From Vreelandella sp031769195 (GTDB lineage: Bacteria; Pseudomonadota; Gammaproteobacteria; Pseudomonadales; Halomonadaceae), in contig NZ_JAVHNP010000001.1 in NCBI RefSeq assembly GCF_031769195.1, positions 124,001-188,000 of the forward strand: a stretch of 64,000 nt of DNA, written 5' to 3'. Each line of letters starts with the position of its first letter. The stretch's first letter is position 1. A model generated the notes under the pieces. The model was not told the origin of the DNA and searched no databases. It saw nothing but the letters and a program-made list of their open reading frames with translations. Position numbers and translations under genes: made by a program. Positions 8,825 through 18,060 of this stretch are shown piece after piece.

Positions 8825-9478
8825 ATGTTGACCCCCTCTTTAAGTAGCACCCGGGGCCATGCCCCGCATATTGCCTTTCCTCGCTCTGCCCGCTTGTGGG
8901 TCGCCGCGCTGGCACTGTTATTGCTCGCAGGCTGCGCCAGCCAAGCACCGGTAGATGAAGGCGGCCGTCAAGCAGGCCAGTGGGAGCGCCAACAAGCAGA
9001 CGTAGAAGCCTTTGAGAGCTGGACACTGGTGGGCAAAGCAGGCCTGCGCACCCCACAAGAAAACACCAGCGCCAACCTGGACTGGAACCAAACCCCCCAC
9101 TACTTCCGCATGCTGATTAGCGGACCCTTTGGCGGCGGGCGCAGCGTACTGGAAGGCCGCGAGGGCCGCTTCTCACTCACCACCAGTGACGGCCGTTTTG
9201 AAGCGGAAACCCCCGAAGCGCTGATGGAAGAGCAGTTAGGCTGGTCGTTGCCGGTACGCGCCATGCCCGACTGGGTACGCGGGCTGCCCGGCGACCACGC
9301 CAGCTACCAGCTTGAAACCGACGAACTCGGATTCCCCAGCTACCTGCAGCAAGATGGCTGGGAAATTGACTACCGCGACTGGGAACAAGCCGAAGGCATG
9401 TGGCTACCGCGCCGTTTGGTCATGAACTACGGTGACGTGCGCATCACCCTCGTCGTCAACCAGTGGCAAGCTTCCTAA
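8825..9478 (+). CDS. lolB: Outer-membrane lipoprotein receptor LolB
   Basis: This 217-residue lipoprotein accepts lipoproteins from periplasmic LolA and inserts them in the outer membrane. A signal peptide ends with lipobox LAGC (LLLLAGCASQ). The mature part shows the LolB signatures ESWTLVGKAGLRTP and SANLDWNQ and a late EIDYRDWEQ. The ATG at 8825 has GGAG seven bases upstream; an ATG at 8813 lacks one. It follows the TPR lipoprotein gene and precedes ispE, the conserved gammaproteobacterial order. Confidence 0.93.
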   Translation: MLTPSLSSTRGHAPHIAFPRSARLWVAALALLLLAGCASQAPVDEGGRQAGQWERQQADVEAFESWTLVGKAGLRTPQENTSANLDWNQTPHYFRMLISGPFGGGRSVLEGREGRFSLTTSDGRFEAETPEALMEEQLGWSLPVRAMPDWVRGLPGDHASYQLETDELGFPSYLQQDGWEIDYRDWEQAEGMWLPRRLVMNYGDVRITLVVNQWQAS

Positions 9479-9487
9479 TAGCGCCCC

Positions 9488-9513
9488 GGGCTGGCCATCG
9501 CCAGCCCACTTTT
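9488..9513 (+). terminator. Hairpin after lolB
   Basis: A 7-bp stem (GGGCTGG / CCAGCCC) with a 6-nt loop is followed by ACTTTTAT, 10 nt downstream of the lolB stop and shortly before ispE. It is probably a weak or partial terminator. Confidence 0.5.
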
Positions 9514-9540
9514 ATATACGTTAGCCAGTAGAGAAACGGC

Positions 9541-10395
9541 ATGCCCGCATCACCCCTCACCCTGCCCGCCCCGGCCAAGTTAAATCGCATGCTGCATATC
9601 GTGGGCCGTCGCCAAGATGGCTACCACGAACTGCAAACACTCTTTCAGATCATTGATCTCTGCGATGTCCTAAGCTTCACCCCGCGCCAAGACGGCCTCA
9701 TCCAGCTCACCACGCCCATGAACGGCGTTGCTCACGATGACAACCTGATTGTGCGCGCCGCAAAGCTATTGCAGCAGCACAGCGGCACTTCTTTAGGGGC
9801 ATCTATCACGATTGATAAACACCTGCCCATGGGCGGCGGCCTGGGCGGCGGCAGCTCCAACGCAGCCACGGTACTGGTCGGTTTGAATCAGCTCTGGCAG
9901 TTAGGCTATTCCCCCGACGCCCTGGCAGCGCTTGGCTTAACGCTGGGTGCCGACGTACCGGTGTTCGTGCTGGGCCACAGCGCCTGGGCAGAAGGCGTAG
10001 GCGAGCAGCTCACGAAAGCCACGTTAGACACCCCTTGGTTTGTGGTCATCCACCCCGGTGTTAGCGTCTCGACGCCTGCAATCTTCCAAGACCCAGAATT
10101 GACACGCGACAGCCTCCCCATTACTATGGCGCGCGCACTGCAGGGGGGAGTGGTCGAGTGGCGTAATGACTGCGAAGCAATTGTCAGAAAACGCTACCCG
10201 CCTATCGCGGAAGCACTTGACTGGCTCGCGCAGCATGCACCTAGTCGGCTGACCGGAACCGGCGCTTGTTTGTTTGCAGCTTTCGATTCACAGGAGACTG
10301 CACAAACAGTGGCTGACCGGGCAAATCAACGCTGGCAAGCATGGGTAGCACGCGGACTTAACACCTCTCCCCTACAAGATGCTCTGGGCTGCTGA
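9541..10395 (+). CDS. ispE: 4-diphosphocytidyl-2-C-methyl-D-erythritol kinase
   Basis: This 284-residue GHMP-family kinase phosphorylates CDP-methylerythritol in the non-mevalonate (MEP) isoprenoid pathway. It shows the N-terminal PAPAKLNRMLHIVGRRQDGYHEL substrate region with its conserved lysine, the glycine-rich ATP loop PMGGGLGGGSSNAA, and the C-terminal GTGACLFAAF motif. The length fits the family. It lies between lolB and tRNA-Gln/prs, a conserved neighbourhood in gammaproteobacteria. Confidence 0.96.
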   Translation: MPASPLTLPAPAKLNRMLHIVGRRQDGYHELQTLFQIIDLCDVLSFTPRQDGLIQLTTPMNGVAHDDNLIVRAAKLLQQHSGTSLGASITIDKHLPMGGGLGGGSSNAATVLVGLNQLWQLGYSPDALAALGLTLGADVPVFVLGHSAWAEGVGEQLTKATLDTPWFVVIHPGVSVSTPAIFQDPELTRDSLPITMARALQGGVVEWRNDCEAIVRKRYPPIAEALDWLAQHAPSRLTGTGACLFAAFDSQETAQTVADRANQRWQAWVARGLNTSPLQDALGC

Positions 10396-10425
10396 AAGCG
10401 CCCGGTCATCGCATTAGGTTATTGC

Positions 10426-10500
10426 TGGGGTATCGCCAAGTGGTAAGGCACCGGTTTTTGGTATCGGCATTCCCAGGTTCGAATCCTGGTACCCCAGCCA
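10426..10500 (+). tRNA. tRNA-Gln (anticodon TTG)
   Basis: The cloverleaf has acceptor TGGGGTA / TACCCCA, discriminator G and an encoded CCA. The anticodon stem CCGGT / ATCGG closes a loop TTTTGGT, giving TTG. The T arm GGTTCGAATCC is intact. It lies between ispE and prs, as in related genomes. Confidence 0.96.
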
Positions 10501-10559
10501 ATCCTAATTATGATCTGCGTTTTCTCCCCTGATCCCCAACACTGCAAAGGTGGCTGCGC

Positions 10560-11501
10560 GTGTCAAAATTGATGGTTTTCACCGGGAACGCCAATCCCGA
10601 ACTCGCTCAAAAGATTGCCGAGAGCTTAGACAGCCGTATGGGTAACGCAACGGTTGGTCAATTTAGCGACGGCGAAATCGCGGTCGAGATCAATGAGAAC
10701 GTGCGTGGTAAGGATGTCTTTATCCTGCAATCCACCTGTGCCCCCACGAACGACAACCTGATGGAACTGATTCTGATGGTGGACGCTCTGCGTCGCGCCT
10801 CAGCTGCCCGTATTACGGCAGTGGTTCCTTACTTTGGTTATGCCCGCCAGGACCGTCGTGTACGCTCCGCCCGTGTTCCCATCTCTGCCAAAGTAGTGGC
10901 CGACATGATGGTGAAAGCAGGCGTTGACCGCGTGATGACCATGGACCTGCACGCCGACCAAATTCAAGGTTTCTTCGACGTACCGGTTGATAACGTATAC
11001 GGCTCACCGATTCTGCTGGACGACATCGAACGTCAGAACTACGACGACCTCGTGGTTGTTTCCCCCGATGTTGGCGGCGTTGTGCGTGCACGCGCCATTG
11101 CCAAACAGCTGAATGCGGACTTGGCCATTATTGATAAGCGCCGCCCCCAGGCTAACCAAGCGCAGGTTATGCATATCATTGGTGAAATCGAAGGCCGCAC
11201 CTGTGTGGTGGTCGATGACATGATTGATACCGCTGGCACGCTGTGCAAAGCCGGTGAAGCGCTGAAAGACCACGGTGCTGCGCGGGTTGTCGCGTATGCT
11301 ACCCACCCGATCTTGTCTGGCCCTGCGGTCGACAACATCACCAACTCTGTACTGGATGAAGTGGTCGTGACCGACACCATTCCGCTGGCCGACCATGCGC
11401 GTCGCAGCGGAAAGATTCGCCAGTTGAGCGTTGCTGGCCTGATTGCGGAAGCCATTCGCCGCGTCAGCAACGAAGAATCCGTCAGCGCGATGTTCCACTA
11501 A
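10560..11501 (+). CDS. prs: Ribose-phosphate pyrophosphokinase
   Basis: This 313-residue enzyme makes PRPP from ribose-5-phosphate and ATP for purine, pyrimidine, NAD, histidine and tryptophan synthesis. It shows the GNANPELAQKIAESL start, FSDGEIAVEINENVRG, the flexible-loop RQDRRVRS segment, the divalent-cation site MDLHADQIQGFF and the PRPP-binding VVDDMIDTAGTL loop. Start is a GTG at 10560 preceded by AAGGTGG; no nearer ATG gives the family N-terminus. It is followed by rplY. Confidence 0.97.
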   Translation: MSKLMVFTGNANPELAQKIAESLDSRMGNATVGQFSDGEIAVEINENVRGKDVFILQSTCAPTNDNLMELILMVDALRRASAARITAVVPYFGYARQDRRVRSARVPISAKVVADMMVKAGVDRVMTMDLHADQIQGFFDVPVDNVYGSPILLDDIERQNYDDLVVVSPDVGGVVRARAIAKQLNADLAIIDKRRPQANQAQVMHIIGEIEGRTCVVVDDMIDTAGTLCKAGEALKDHGAARVVAYATHPILSGPAVDNITNSVLDEVVVTDTIPLADHARRSGKIRQLSVAGLIAEAIRRVSNEESVSAMFH

Positions 11502-11597
11502 CGCCTGACGTTATAAGCCCCCAACTGGGGCCCTGGAAGCGTCGTCGTCTGGTCGCGGGCGGCGGCGTTTCCTTACTTAAACTAAGAGGCAAATTCC

Positions 11598-12236
11598 ATG
11601 TCTGATTTTATCCTGAAAGCCAGCGTTCGTAACGACCTGGGGAAAGGTGCGAGCCGCCGCCTGCGTCGTGCGAACCAACAAGTACCGGCCGTTGTATACG
11701 GCGGTGAGAAAGGCGCCCAGTCGATCTCTGTAGAAAAAACTGCTTTCTACAAAGCGATCGAAGATGAGTCCTTCTTCTCCTCAGTCATCAAGCTGGTGAT
11801 CGACGGTAAAGAAGAGCAAGTGGTTGTACGTGACCTTCAGCGTCACCCCTTCAAACCGCTGCTGACCCACGCTGATTTCATGCGTGTTGACGCTACTCAC
11901 GAAATCACCATGAACGTGCCGCTGCACGTGGTGAACGAAGAGAAGTGTGTAGGCATCAAAGACCAAGGCGGCGAACTGCACGTCCTGGCCAACGAAGTGG
12001 CCATCAGCTGCTTGCCGAAAGATCTTCCGGACTTCCTGGAAATCGACATCAGCAAAGTTGAGCTGGGCACTACCCTGCACCTGTCTGACCTGACCCTGCC
12101 GGCTGGCGTCACTTCTGTTGACCTGTCCCACGGTGAAGAGCACGACAACGCCATTCTGAGCATCACCAAAGTGAAAGTACGTGGTGGTGACGAAGAAGAA
12201 GGCGAAGGTGAAGGCGAAGAAGCCAGCGCTGAGTAA
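11598..12236 (+). CDS. rplY: 50S ribosomal protein L25, long (Ctc/TL5) form
   Basis: This 212-residue 5S-rRNA-binding ribosomal protein begins FILKASVRNDLGKGASRRLRRANQQVPAVVYG, the L25 5S-binding domain. A second TL5/Ctc-type beta domain follows, then a very acidic low-complexity tail (EEEGEGEGEE), so this is the long form rather than the roughly 94-residue E. coli type. AAGAGG precedes the ATG. It lies in the conserved prs-rplY-pth-ychF order. Confidence 0.95.
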   Translation: MSDFILKASVRNDLGKGASRRLRRANQQVPAVVYGGEKGAQSISVEKTAFYKAIEDESFFSSVIKLVIDGKEEQVVVRDLQRHPFKPLLTHADFMRVDATHEITMNVPLHVVNEEKCVGIKDQGGELHVLANEVAISCLPKDLPDFLEIDISKVELGTTLHLSDLTLPAGVTSVDLSHGEEHDNAILSITKVKVRGGDEEEGEGEGEEASAE

Positions 12237-12277
12237 GCCTTGCTAAAGGCGCTGACAGCGACGGCTGCCCAGCGCCA

Positions 12278-12303
12278 CCTGGGCCATGCCTGCATGGCCC
12301 AGG
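12278..12303 (+). repeat. Perfect 12-bp hairpin downstream of rplY
   Basis: CCTGGGCCATGC and GCATGGCCCAGG form a 12-bp perfect inverted repeat with only two bases between the arms (in practice an 11-bp stem with a 4-nt loop). It is 42 nt after the rplY stop and just before a second, T-tailed hairpin. No T tract follows, so it is more likely an mRNA 3' stabiliser or processing site than a terminator. Confidence 0.7.
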
Positions 12304-12310
12304 GATATAA

Positions 12311-12342
12311 AAATCAAGCGCTTCGGCGCTTGATTTTTTTTT
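12311..12342 (+). terminator. Rho-independent terminator after rplY
   Basis: An 11-bp stem (AAATCAAGCGC / GCGCTTGATTT) closed by a TTCG tetraloop runs into nine consecutive T residues. This is a textbook intrinsic terminator, and it isolates pth transcriptionally. Confidence 0.95.
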
Positions 12343-12440
12343 GCGGGGTCACGCACCCTTCCCACTGCGAAGCACACGCTGCACGCAGGGGCTGATACAG
12401 TAAGCACTCAATATCTTCCAGAACCGTTGGAGGTGGGAAA

Positions 12441-13022
12441 ATGAGCCAGGTAACGGCCATTATAGGACTGGGCAACCCAGGCGCAGAATACGACGCCACC
12501 CGACACAACGCGGGCTTTTGGCTAGTGGACGCCATTGCACGCAGCGCCCACACCGAACTGCGTCCTGAGAAAAAGTTTTTAGGCCTGTATGCCAAAGCAC
12601 GCCTGGGGGATCATGAGCTGCACCTGCTCAACCCCACCACCTTTATGAACCGCAGCGGCGCATCCGTTGCCGCGCTCACTCAGTTTTTTAAGCTAACCCC
12701 AGACAACTTGCTGGTCGCTCATGACGAGCTAGACCTTCCGCCTGGGCAGGCACGCTATAAAACCGGCGGCGGGCACGGCGGCCATAATGGGCTGCGGGAT
12801 ATTATTAGCGCACTGGGTAACGAAAAAATGTTTCACCGCGTGCGCATTGGTATTGGCCACCCTGGCGAAGCAAAGCAAGTAGTCAACTACGTGTTAGGCC
12901 GCCCCGGCAAAGCCGAGCAAGAAGCGATTGAACGCTCCCTCGACGAGTGCCTTGCAACGCTGCCACTCGCCCTTTCTGGCGATTGGGCTAAAGCCATGAA
13001 CCGTCTCCATAGCGTAAAATAG
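12441..13022 (+). CDS. pth: Peptidyl-tRNA hydrolase
   Basis: This 193-residue enzyme cleaves peptidyl-tRNAs released by stalled ribosomes, recycling tRNA. It shows the GLGNPGAEYDATRHNAGFW motif with the catalytic histidine, NPTTFMNRSG, the HDELDLPPG loop and GGGHGGHNGLRDI. The length is as expected. GGAGG stands just upstream of the ATG. It lies between rplY and ychF. Confidence 0.97.
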   Translation: MSQVTAIIGLGNPGAEYDATRHNAGFWLVDAIARSAHTELRPEKKFLGLYAKARLGDHELHLLNPTTFMNRSGASVAALTQFFKLTPDNLLVAHDELDLPPGQARYKTGGGHGGHNGLRDIISALGNEKMFHRVRIGIGHPGEAKQVVNYVLGRPGKAEQEAIERSLDECLATLPLALSGDWAKAMNRLHSVK

Positions 13023-13126
13023 CAGCACGTTATCAGCACACCTTCAGTACGCGTGACGAACGCGCTTTTTTTCTATCGGCAGATGCCCTTATTGGTGGCA
13101 CTGCCCTAGCGGCCAGGAAGTGATTT

Positions 13127-14218
13127 ATGGGCTTTAACTGCGGTATTGTCGGCCTACCCAACGTAGGCAAATCCACGCTGTTCAATGCGTTGACGAAGTC
13201 AGGGATTGATGCAGAGAACTTCCCGTTCTGCACCATCGAACCCAACGTCGGCATCGTCCCGATGCCAGACCCACGCCTGGATGCGCTGGCAGCCATCGTA
13301 AAGCCTGAAAAAGTGCTGCCCACCACCATGGAGTTTGTAGACATTGCAGGCCTGGTGGCCGGTGCCTCTAAAGGTGAAGGCCTGGGCAACAAGTTTTTGG
13401 CGAACATTCGCGAAACCCAAGCCATTGCCCACGTGGTGCGCTGCTTCGATAACGACAACGTGATTCACGTGGCGAACCAGGTGGACCCACGCGCCGATAT
13501 CGAAACCATCAACCTGGAGCTTGCCCTGGCCGACCTCGACACCGTCGAGAAAGCCAGCCAGCGCCTGCTGCGCTCGGTGAAAGGCGGCGATAAAGACGCC
13601 ATTGCCACTAAAACGATTCTAGACAAAATCCTGCCGCACCTTGCCGAAGGCCAGCCGCTGCGCAGCTTTGGTCTGGATGACGACGAAAAACGTCAGGTGA
13701 AGAGCTTTGGCTTCTTAACACTCAAGCCCACCATGTACATTGCCAACGTCAATGAAGATGGTTTTGAGAACAACCCCTACCTGGATATCGTTAAAGAGAT
13801 CGCCGCCGAAGAAGGCGCAGTAGTGGTGCCGGTCTGCAACCAGCTTGAAGCGGAAATTGCCGAACTCGAAGATGAAGAGCGCAGCATGTTCCTGTCTGAA
13901 ATGGGCATGGAAGAGCCGGGGCTAGACCGCGTCATTCGTGCGGGCTACTCGCTGCTGGGCCTGCAAACCTACTTCACCGCAGGCGTAAAAGAAGTGCGCG
14001 CCTGGACAGTAAGAGAAGGCGCCAGCGCCCCCGAAGCCGCCGGTGTGATTCACACCGATTTCCAAAAAGGCTTCATCCGTGCAGAAGTCATCGCCTATGA
14101 TGACTATGTCTCGCTAGGCGGCGAGCAAGGTGCCAAAGACAACGGCAAATGGCGCTTGGAAGGCAAAGAGTACACCGTCAAAGATGGCGATGTGATTCAC
14201 TTCCGCTTCAATGTATAA
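13127..14218 (+). CDS. ychF: Redox-regulated ribosome-binding ATPase YchF
   Basis: This 363-residue Obg-family P-loop protein binds ribosomes and hydrolyses ATP in preference to GTP. It shows the Walker A GLPNVGKSTLFNALT, switch/Walker B FVDIAGLVAGASKGEGLGNKF and the altered nucleotide-specificity motif NVNE in place of NKxD (MYIANVNEDG), which explains the ATP preference. A C-terminal TGS domain ends DVIHFRFNV. Downstream of pth as in most relatives; tRNA-Met follows. Confidence 0.97.
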   Translation: MGFNCGIVGLPNVGKSTLFNALTKSGIDAENFPFCTIEPNVGIVPMPDPRLDALAAIVKPEKVLPTTMEFVDIAGLVAGASKGEGLGNKFLANIRETQAIAHVVRCFDNDNVIHVANQVDPRADIETINLELALADLDTVEKASQRLLRSVKGGDKDAIATKTILDKILPHLAEGQPLRSFGLDDDEKRQVKSFGFLTLKPTMYIANVNEDGFENNPYLDIVKEIAAEEGAVVVPVCNQLEAEIAELEDEERSMFLSEMGMEEPGLDRVIRAGYSLLGLQTYFTAGVKEVRAWTVREGASAPEAAGVIHTDFQKGFIRAEVIAYDDYVSLGGEQGAKDNGKWRLEGKEYTVKDGDVIHFRFNV

Positions 14219-14282
14219 GCTAGAAAAGAAATAAATGCTTGACGGGTGGCGTCTCTCTGAGTAATATTCGCCCCCGTTGAAC

Positions 14283-14359
14283 GGCTACGTAGCTCAGCTG
14301 GTTAGAGCACATCACTCATAATGATGGGGTCCCCTGTTCAAATCAGGGCGTAGCCACCA
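14283..14359 (+). tRNA. tRNA-Met, elongator (anticodon CAT)
   Basis: Acceptor GGCTACG pairs with CGTAGCC, followed by discriminator A and an encoded CCA. The anticodon stem CATCA / TGATG closes CTCATAA. The body closely resembles E. coli elongator tRNA-Met (CATCACTCATAATGATG), so tRNA-Ile2 or initiator are unlikely. Confidence 0.94.
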
Positions 14360-14383
14360 ACACCGAATACCGCTAGCAATAGC

Positions 14384-14416
14384 AAAGGCCCGCTGACTTA
14401 GTCAGCGGGCCTTTTT
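14384..14416 (+). terminator. Strong terminator between tRNA-Met and apeB
   Basis: A 14-bp stem (AAAGGCCCGCTGAC / GTCAGCGGGCCTTT) with a TTA loop is followed by more T residues on the plus strand. It is A-rich on the other side, so it can also end minus-strand apeB transcription. Confidence 0.93.
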
Positions 14417-14438
14417 CGTTTCTAAACGCTCGGTTAAA

Positions 14439-15743
14439 TCAAGAGAGCGTCGGGCGGTTCAAGAAGGCCTTCAGCGCACGGGTCAGGTAATCCACATCCC
14501 GCGTACCGGACGTTTCACGAATCGAGTGCATCGCCCACTGGGGCAGTCCCACATCAATGGTCGGCACGCCCACTTCGGTGGCGGTAATCGGCCCAATGGT
14601 GCTTCCACAGCCCATATCCGCCCGCGTAACGAACGACTGCACCGGCACATCCGCTTCACGGCACACATCCCGGAACAGCGCGCCGGTGACGCTATTGGTG
14701 GCGTAGCGCTGGCTGGCGTTTACTTTGATCACCGGGCCGCCGTTAATGGCCGGGCCATGGCGCTCATCGTGCTTGTCACGGAAGTTCGGGTGCAGCGCGT
14801 GGGCGTTGTCACACGAAATCATCAGCGACGACTGAATCAACTGAATCAGCGACTCTTCACTGCCACCACCTACCTGAGCATTCAAACGCTTCAGAACGTC
14901 GCTTAAGAACGGCCCCTGGGCGCCACAGGCGCTCGCGCTGCCTACTTCTTCGTGGTCGTTAGCCACCAGCAGCGCCCCTTGGCTACCATCGCTCTCCAGC
15001 AGCGCTTCTAGGCCCACAAAGCACGACAGCAGGTTATCCAGCCGCGCGCTGGCCAACAGCTCCTTACGCAGGCCAATCAATGAAGGCGGCTGTACGTCGT
15101 AAAAGCCCAGCTCAAAATCAACGACTTCTACCGCGCGCAAGCCGTGCTGCTCTTCCAGCCACTGGGCTAGCAGATCATTCAGCTTGGCCGTATCGCTCTG
15201 CATCAGCACCGGCGACATCTGGGTTTGCGGGTTAATCGAGCGCCCACCGTTCACATCGCGGTCCATGTGGATAGCGAGGCTTGGGATCATCGCAATCGGG
15301 CGGTCAACGTTCAGCAGCACGCTCTCTAAGCGGCCATCGGCGTGGCGCACGTGTACCCGCCCCGCCAAGCCCAAATCACGATCAAACCAAGGTGCTAGCA
15401 GTACACCGCCGTACACCTGCACACCCAGTTGCAGCCAGCCCGCAGAGTACTGCGTGGCGTTGGGCTTTAAACGCAGCCCTGGGCTATCGGTATGGGCGCC
15501 CAGCATACGCAGGCTGGCCAATTTGCCAGCGGGCAACTGAAATGCAATAACAGACGAATCGTTACGCGTCACGTAGTAGCGCTTTCCTGGCGAAAGCTGC
15601 CAGTTCGCGGTCTCTTCCAGGCGCGTAAAGCCCGCCTGCTCCAAACGCTGAGCCATGCTGCGGGTGGCATGCCATGGCGTAGGCGACTGCTGTAAAAAGT
15701 CACACAGCCGCGTTAAACGTTCCGCGTTGAAAGCCTCGGACAT
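14439..15743 (-). CDS. apeB: M18-family aminopeptidase
   Basis: This 434-residue cytosolic aminopeptidase belongs to metallopeptidase family M18 (aspartyl aminopeptidase-like). Metal and catalytic motifs visible are GAHTDSPGLRLKP, the VANDHEEVGSASACGAQGPF acid cluster, ISCDNAHALHPNF and the late MGCGSTIGPITA segment. Probable role is removal of acidic or other N-terminal residues in peptide turnover. The ATG at 15743 has GAGGA five bases upstream and gives MSEAFNAERL; an ATG four codons earlier has no ribosome site. It is a single-gene unit between convergent terminators. Confidence 0.92.
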   Translation of the reverse strand: MSEAFNAERLTRLCDFLQQSPTPWHATRSMAQRLEQAGFTRLEETANWQLSPGKRYYVTRNDSSVIAFQLPAGKLASLRMLGAHTDSPGLRLKPNATQYSAGWLQLGVQVYGGVLLAPWFDRDLGLAGRVHVRHADGRLESVLLNVDRPIAMIPSLAIHMDRDVNGGRSINPQTQMSPVLMQSDTAKLNDLLAQWLEEQHGLRAVEVVDFELGFYDVQPPSLIGLRKELLASARLDNLLSCFVGLEALLESDGSQGALLVANDHEEVGSASACGAQGPFLSDVLKRLNAQVGGGSEESLIQLIQSSLMISCDNAHALHPNFRDKHDERHGPAINGGPVIKVNASQRYATNSVTGALFRDVCREADVPVQSFVTRADMGCGSTIGPITATEVGVPTIDVGLPQWAMHSIRETSGTRDVDYLTRALKAFLNRPTLS

Positions 15744-15881
15744 GGAATTCCTCATAACAGTAATGATTGAGTCTCACAGGGGAAATGACCTGCTACAATG
15801 CTCCCTCGGCCTACGCAACTCATAGGCTAACTGCGGGTCTAGGGAAGAATGAGTGTACACAAATCCGGGAGAGCTTGACTG

Positions 15882-17987
15882 ATGAGCTTGTTTGCAACGC
15901 TTTCGCGCTCGGTCGCCCTTGCCGTGATGCTGGTGATCACCAGCCCGGCAGCCATGGCGCAACTCGCGCCGACCGACGAACAACGCCAAGCGGCTGTGGA
16001 AATTGCGGACTCGCTCCGCTATGGCCACTATGCTGATATTAATTTCAACGAGCAGTGGTCAAAGGAAGCTTTCCAGCGCTATCTAGACATTCTAGATGGT
16101 CAACGCTCCTATCTGCTAAACCGCGACATCGAACCCTACCGTCATCTTGAAGACGACATGGCCGAGGCGCTCTTTAACGGCGACCTGGACGACGCGTTTG
16201 CCCTCTACAACCGCTTAAGCGAGCGTCATACCGCACGCCTTGAGTGGCTGCTGGCGCGCCTGGATGAAGGGCTCTCGCTGGAGTTTGATAGCGACGAACG
16301 CCTGGAAGTCGACCGCGAAGACGCCCCCTGGGCCACCCGCGAAAGCGAGCTGGACGAGCTGTGGCGCAAGCGGTTGAAAAACGACGCCCTGACCCTCGCC
16401 CTCACCGACCAAGATAACGAGCAGATTGAAGACAACCTGCGCCAGCGTTACGAGGGCCAGCTCTCTCGGTTACGCCAAGCAGAATCAGAAGATGTCTTCG
16501 GCCTCGTGATGGCTGCCGTTTCCGGCACCATCGACCCGCACACCGGCTACCTCTCCCCTCGCCAGGGGGAATCCTTTGATATCCAGATGAGCCTCTCGCT
16601 GGAAGGCATCGGCGCGCTGCTGCAAGCCGATGGCGAATACGTCAAAGTCTCCAGCCTTGTGCCCGGCGGCCCCGCTGAGCGCGCTGGCGTATTAGAGCCT
16701 GCCGACCGCATTATTGCCGTCGGCCAGGAAGAGGGCGAGATGGTCAACGTCGTCGGCATGCGCCTAGACAACGTGGTTGACCTGATTCGCGGCCCCAAAG
16801 GCTCTGTGGTGCGCCTAGACGTGGTGCCCGCCCAAGCCGTGGACATGACCCGCTCGCAAATCGTTGAAATCACCCGCGACACGGTCAGCCTAGAAGACCA
16901 GGCCGCCCACAGCGAAGTGATTGAAGTGATGCGTGACGGCGCGCCACACCGCATTGGCGTCATCAACGTGCCCACGTTCTATGTGGATTTCGACGCCTGG
17001 CAAGCCGGTGAAGAAGAGTACCGCAGCACCACTCGCGACGTAGCCCGTGAAATCGATAACCTCAAAAAAGAGGGTGTGGAAGGCATCGTGCTAGACCTGC
17101 GTAATAACGGCGGCGGCGCACTGCAAGAAGCCAACTCGCTGATCGGCCTGTTTATCGACCGTGGCCCCACCGTTCAAGTACGCGACGCCCAGGGCCGCAT
17201 TCAGCTCTACGGCGACACCGAAGCAGGCACCGTGTACGACGGCCCGCTCACCGTACTGGTGAACCGCCTCTCGGCCTCGGCTTCTGAAATCTTTGCCGGC
17301 GCCATTCAAGACTACGGCCGCGGCATTGTGGTGGGCGCATCGACCTTTGGTAAAGGCACCGTTCAAACCCTGAACGACCTCAGCCACGGCCAGATTAAGC
17401 TCACCCGCGCCAAGTTCTACCGTATTTCTGGCGACAGCACCCAGAACCGTGGCGTAGAGCCCGACATCACCTTCCCCAGCCTGATTGACCCGGAACGGAT
17501 TGGTGAGAGCAGCCTGGATAACGCCCTGGCCTGGGACACCGTGCAGAACGTGCAGTATCGCCGCTACGGCGAGCCGGAACGCGCCCTGCCCACGCTGATT
17601 GCCCGCCATGAAGAGCGCGCTAAAGAGAACCCCAACTTCCGCTACCTGGAACGCCAGTCCACGCTGGCTCGCCAGCTGCGTGAACAGCACACCAGCGTCA
17701 GCCTGAACCGGGAACAGCGCCAACGCGAGCTAGAAGCCCAAGAAGCCGAACAGCTCTCGCTGGAAAACCAGCGCCGCCGCGCCCTGGGGCTGCCTGAATT
17801 GGAAGAGTGGATGGACGCGCGCAGCGACGGCACCACCCCAACAGAAGACGCTGACGTAGAAAGCGAAGGCGAAACGGAAGAAAGCGACGAAGAAGTACCG
17901 GTAGACCGTGCCCACGTACTCGAAGCCGCTGAAGTACTGCTGGATTATGTACACCTGCAAGACCAGCAGCGCATGGCCAAGCGCTAA
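15882..17987 (+). CDS. prc: Tail-specific (carboxyl-terminal processing) protease Prc
   Basis: This 701-residue periplasmic S41-family protease has a cleavable signal (VALAVMLVITSPAAMAQ). It then has an N-terminal vault domain, a PDZ domain (FDIQMSLSLEGIGALL... VSSLVPGGPAERAGV) and the Ser/Lys protease core with the dyad in SASASEIFAGA and STFGKGTVQ. A C-terminal DUF3340-type helical extension and an acidic patch (EGETEESDEEVP) follow. It resembles E. coli Prc, which processes penicillin-binding protein 3 and degrades SsrA-tagged periplasmic proteins. It ends at a strong terminator. Confidence 0.95.
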   Translation: MSLFATLSRSVALAVMLVITSPAAMAQLAPTDEQRQAAVEIADSLRYGHYADINFNEQWSKEAFQRYLDILDGQRSYLLNRDIEPYRHLEDDMAEALFNGDLDDAFALYNRLSERHTARLEWLLARLDEGLSLEFDSDERLEVDREDAPWATRESELDELWRKRLKNDALTLALTDQDNEQIEDNLRQRYEGQLSRLRQAESEDVFGLVMAAVSGTIDPHTGYLSPRQGESFDIQMSLSLEGIGALLQADGEYVKVSSLVPGGPAERAGVLEPADRIIAVGQEEGEMVNVVGMRLDNVVDLIRGPKGSVVRLDVVPAQAVDMTRSQIVEITRDTVSLEDQAAHSEVIEVMRDGAPHRIGVINVPTFYVDFDAWQAGEEEYRSTTRDVAREIDNLKKEGVEGIVLDLRNNGGGALQEANSLIGLFIDRGPTVQVRDAQGRIQLYGDTEAGTVYDGPLTVLVNRLSASASEIFAGAIQDYGRGIVVGASTFGKGTVQTLNDLSHGQIKLTRAKFYRISGDSTQNRGVEPDITFPSLIDPERIGESSLDNALAWDTVQNVQYRRYGEPERALPTLIARHEERAKENPNFRYLERQSTLARQLREQHTSVSLNREQRQRELEAQEAEQLSLENQRRRALGLPELEEWMDARSDGTTPTEDADVESEGETEESDEEVPVDRAHVLEAAEVLLDYVHLQDQQRMAKR

Positions 17988-18012
17988 AGCCTAGCCTAGC
18001 CAAAATACGAAG

Positions 18013-18038
18013 ACGCCAGCCCTCGGGCTGGCGTTTTT
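18013..18038 (+). terminator. Rho-independent terminator after prc
   Basis: A 10-bp stem (ACGCCAGCCC / GGGCTGGCGT) with a two-base spacer is followed by a T run. It lies between the convergent prc and ArsR-family genes. Confidence 0.88.
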
Positions 18039-18060
18039 GTTTGTGTGGTTTAACTCACCG

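Noticed and set aside
17091..17723. 210-residue minus-strand frame within prc.
   Set aside because: It overlaps the protease core, has no ribosome site and has no recognisable domain.
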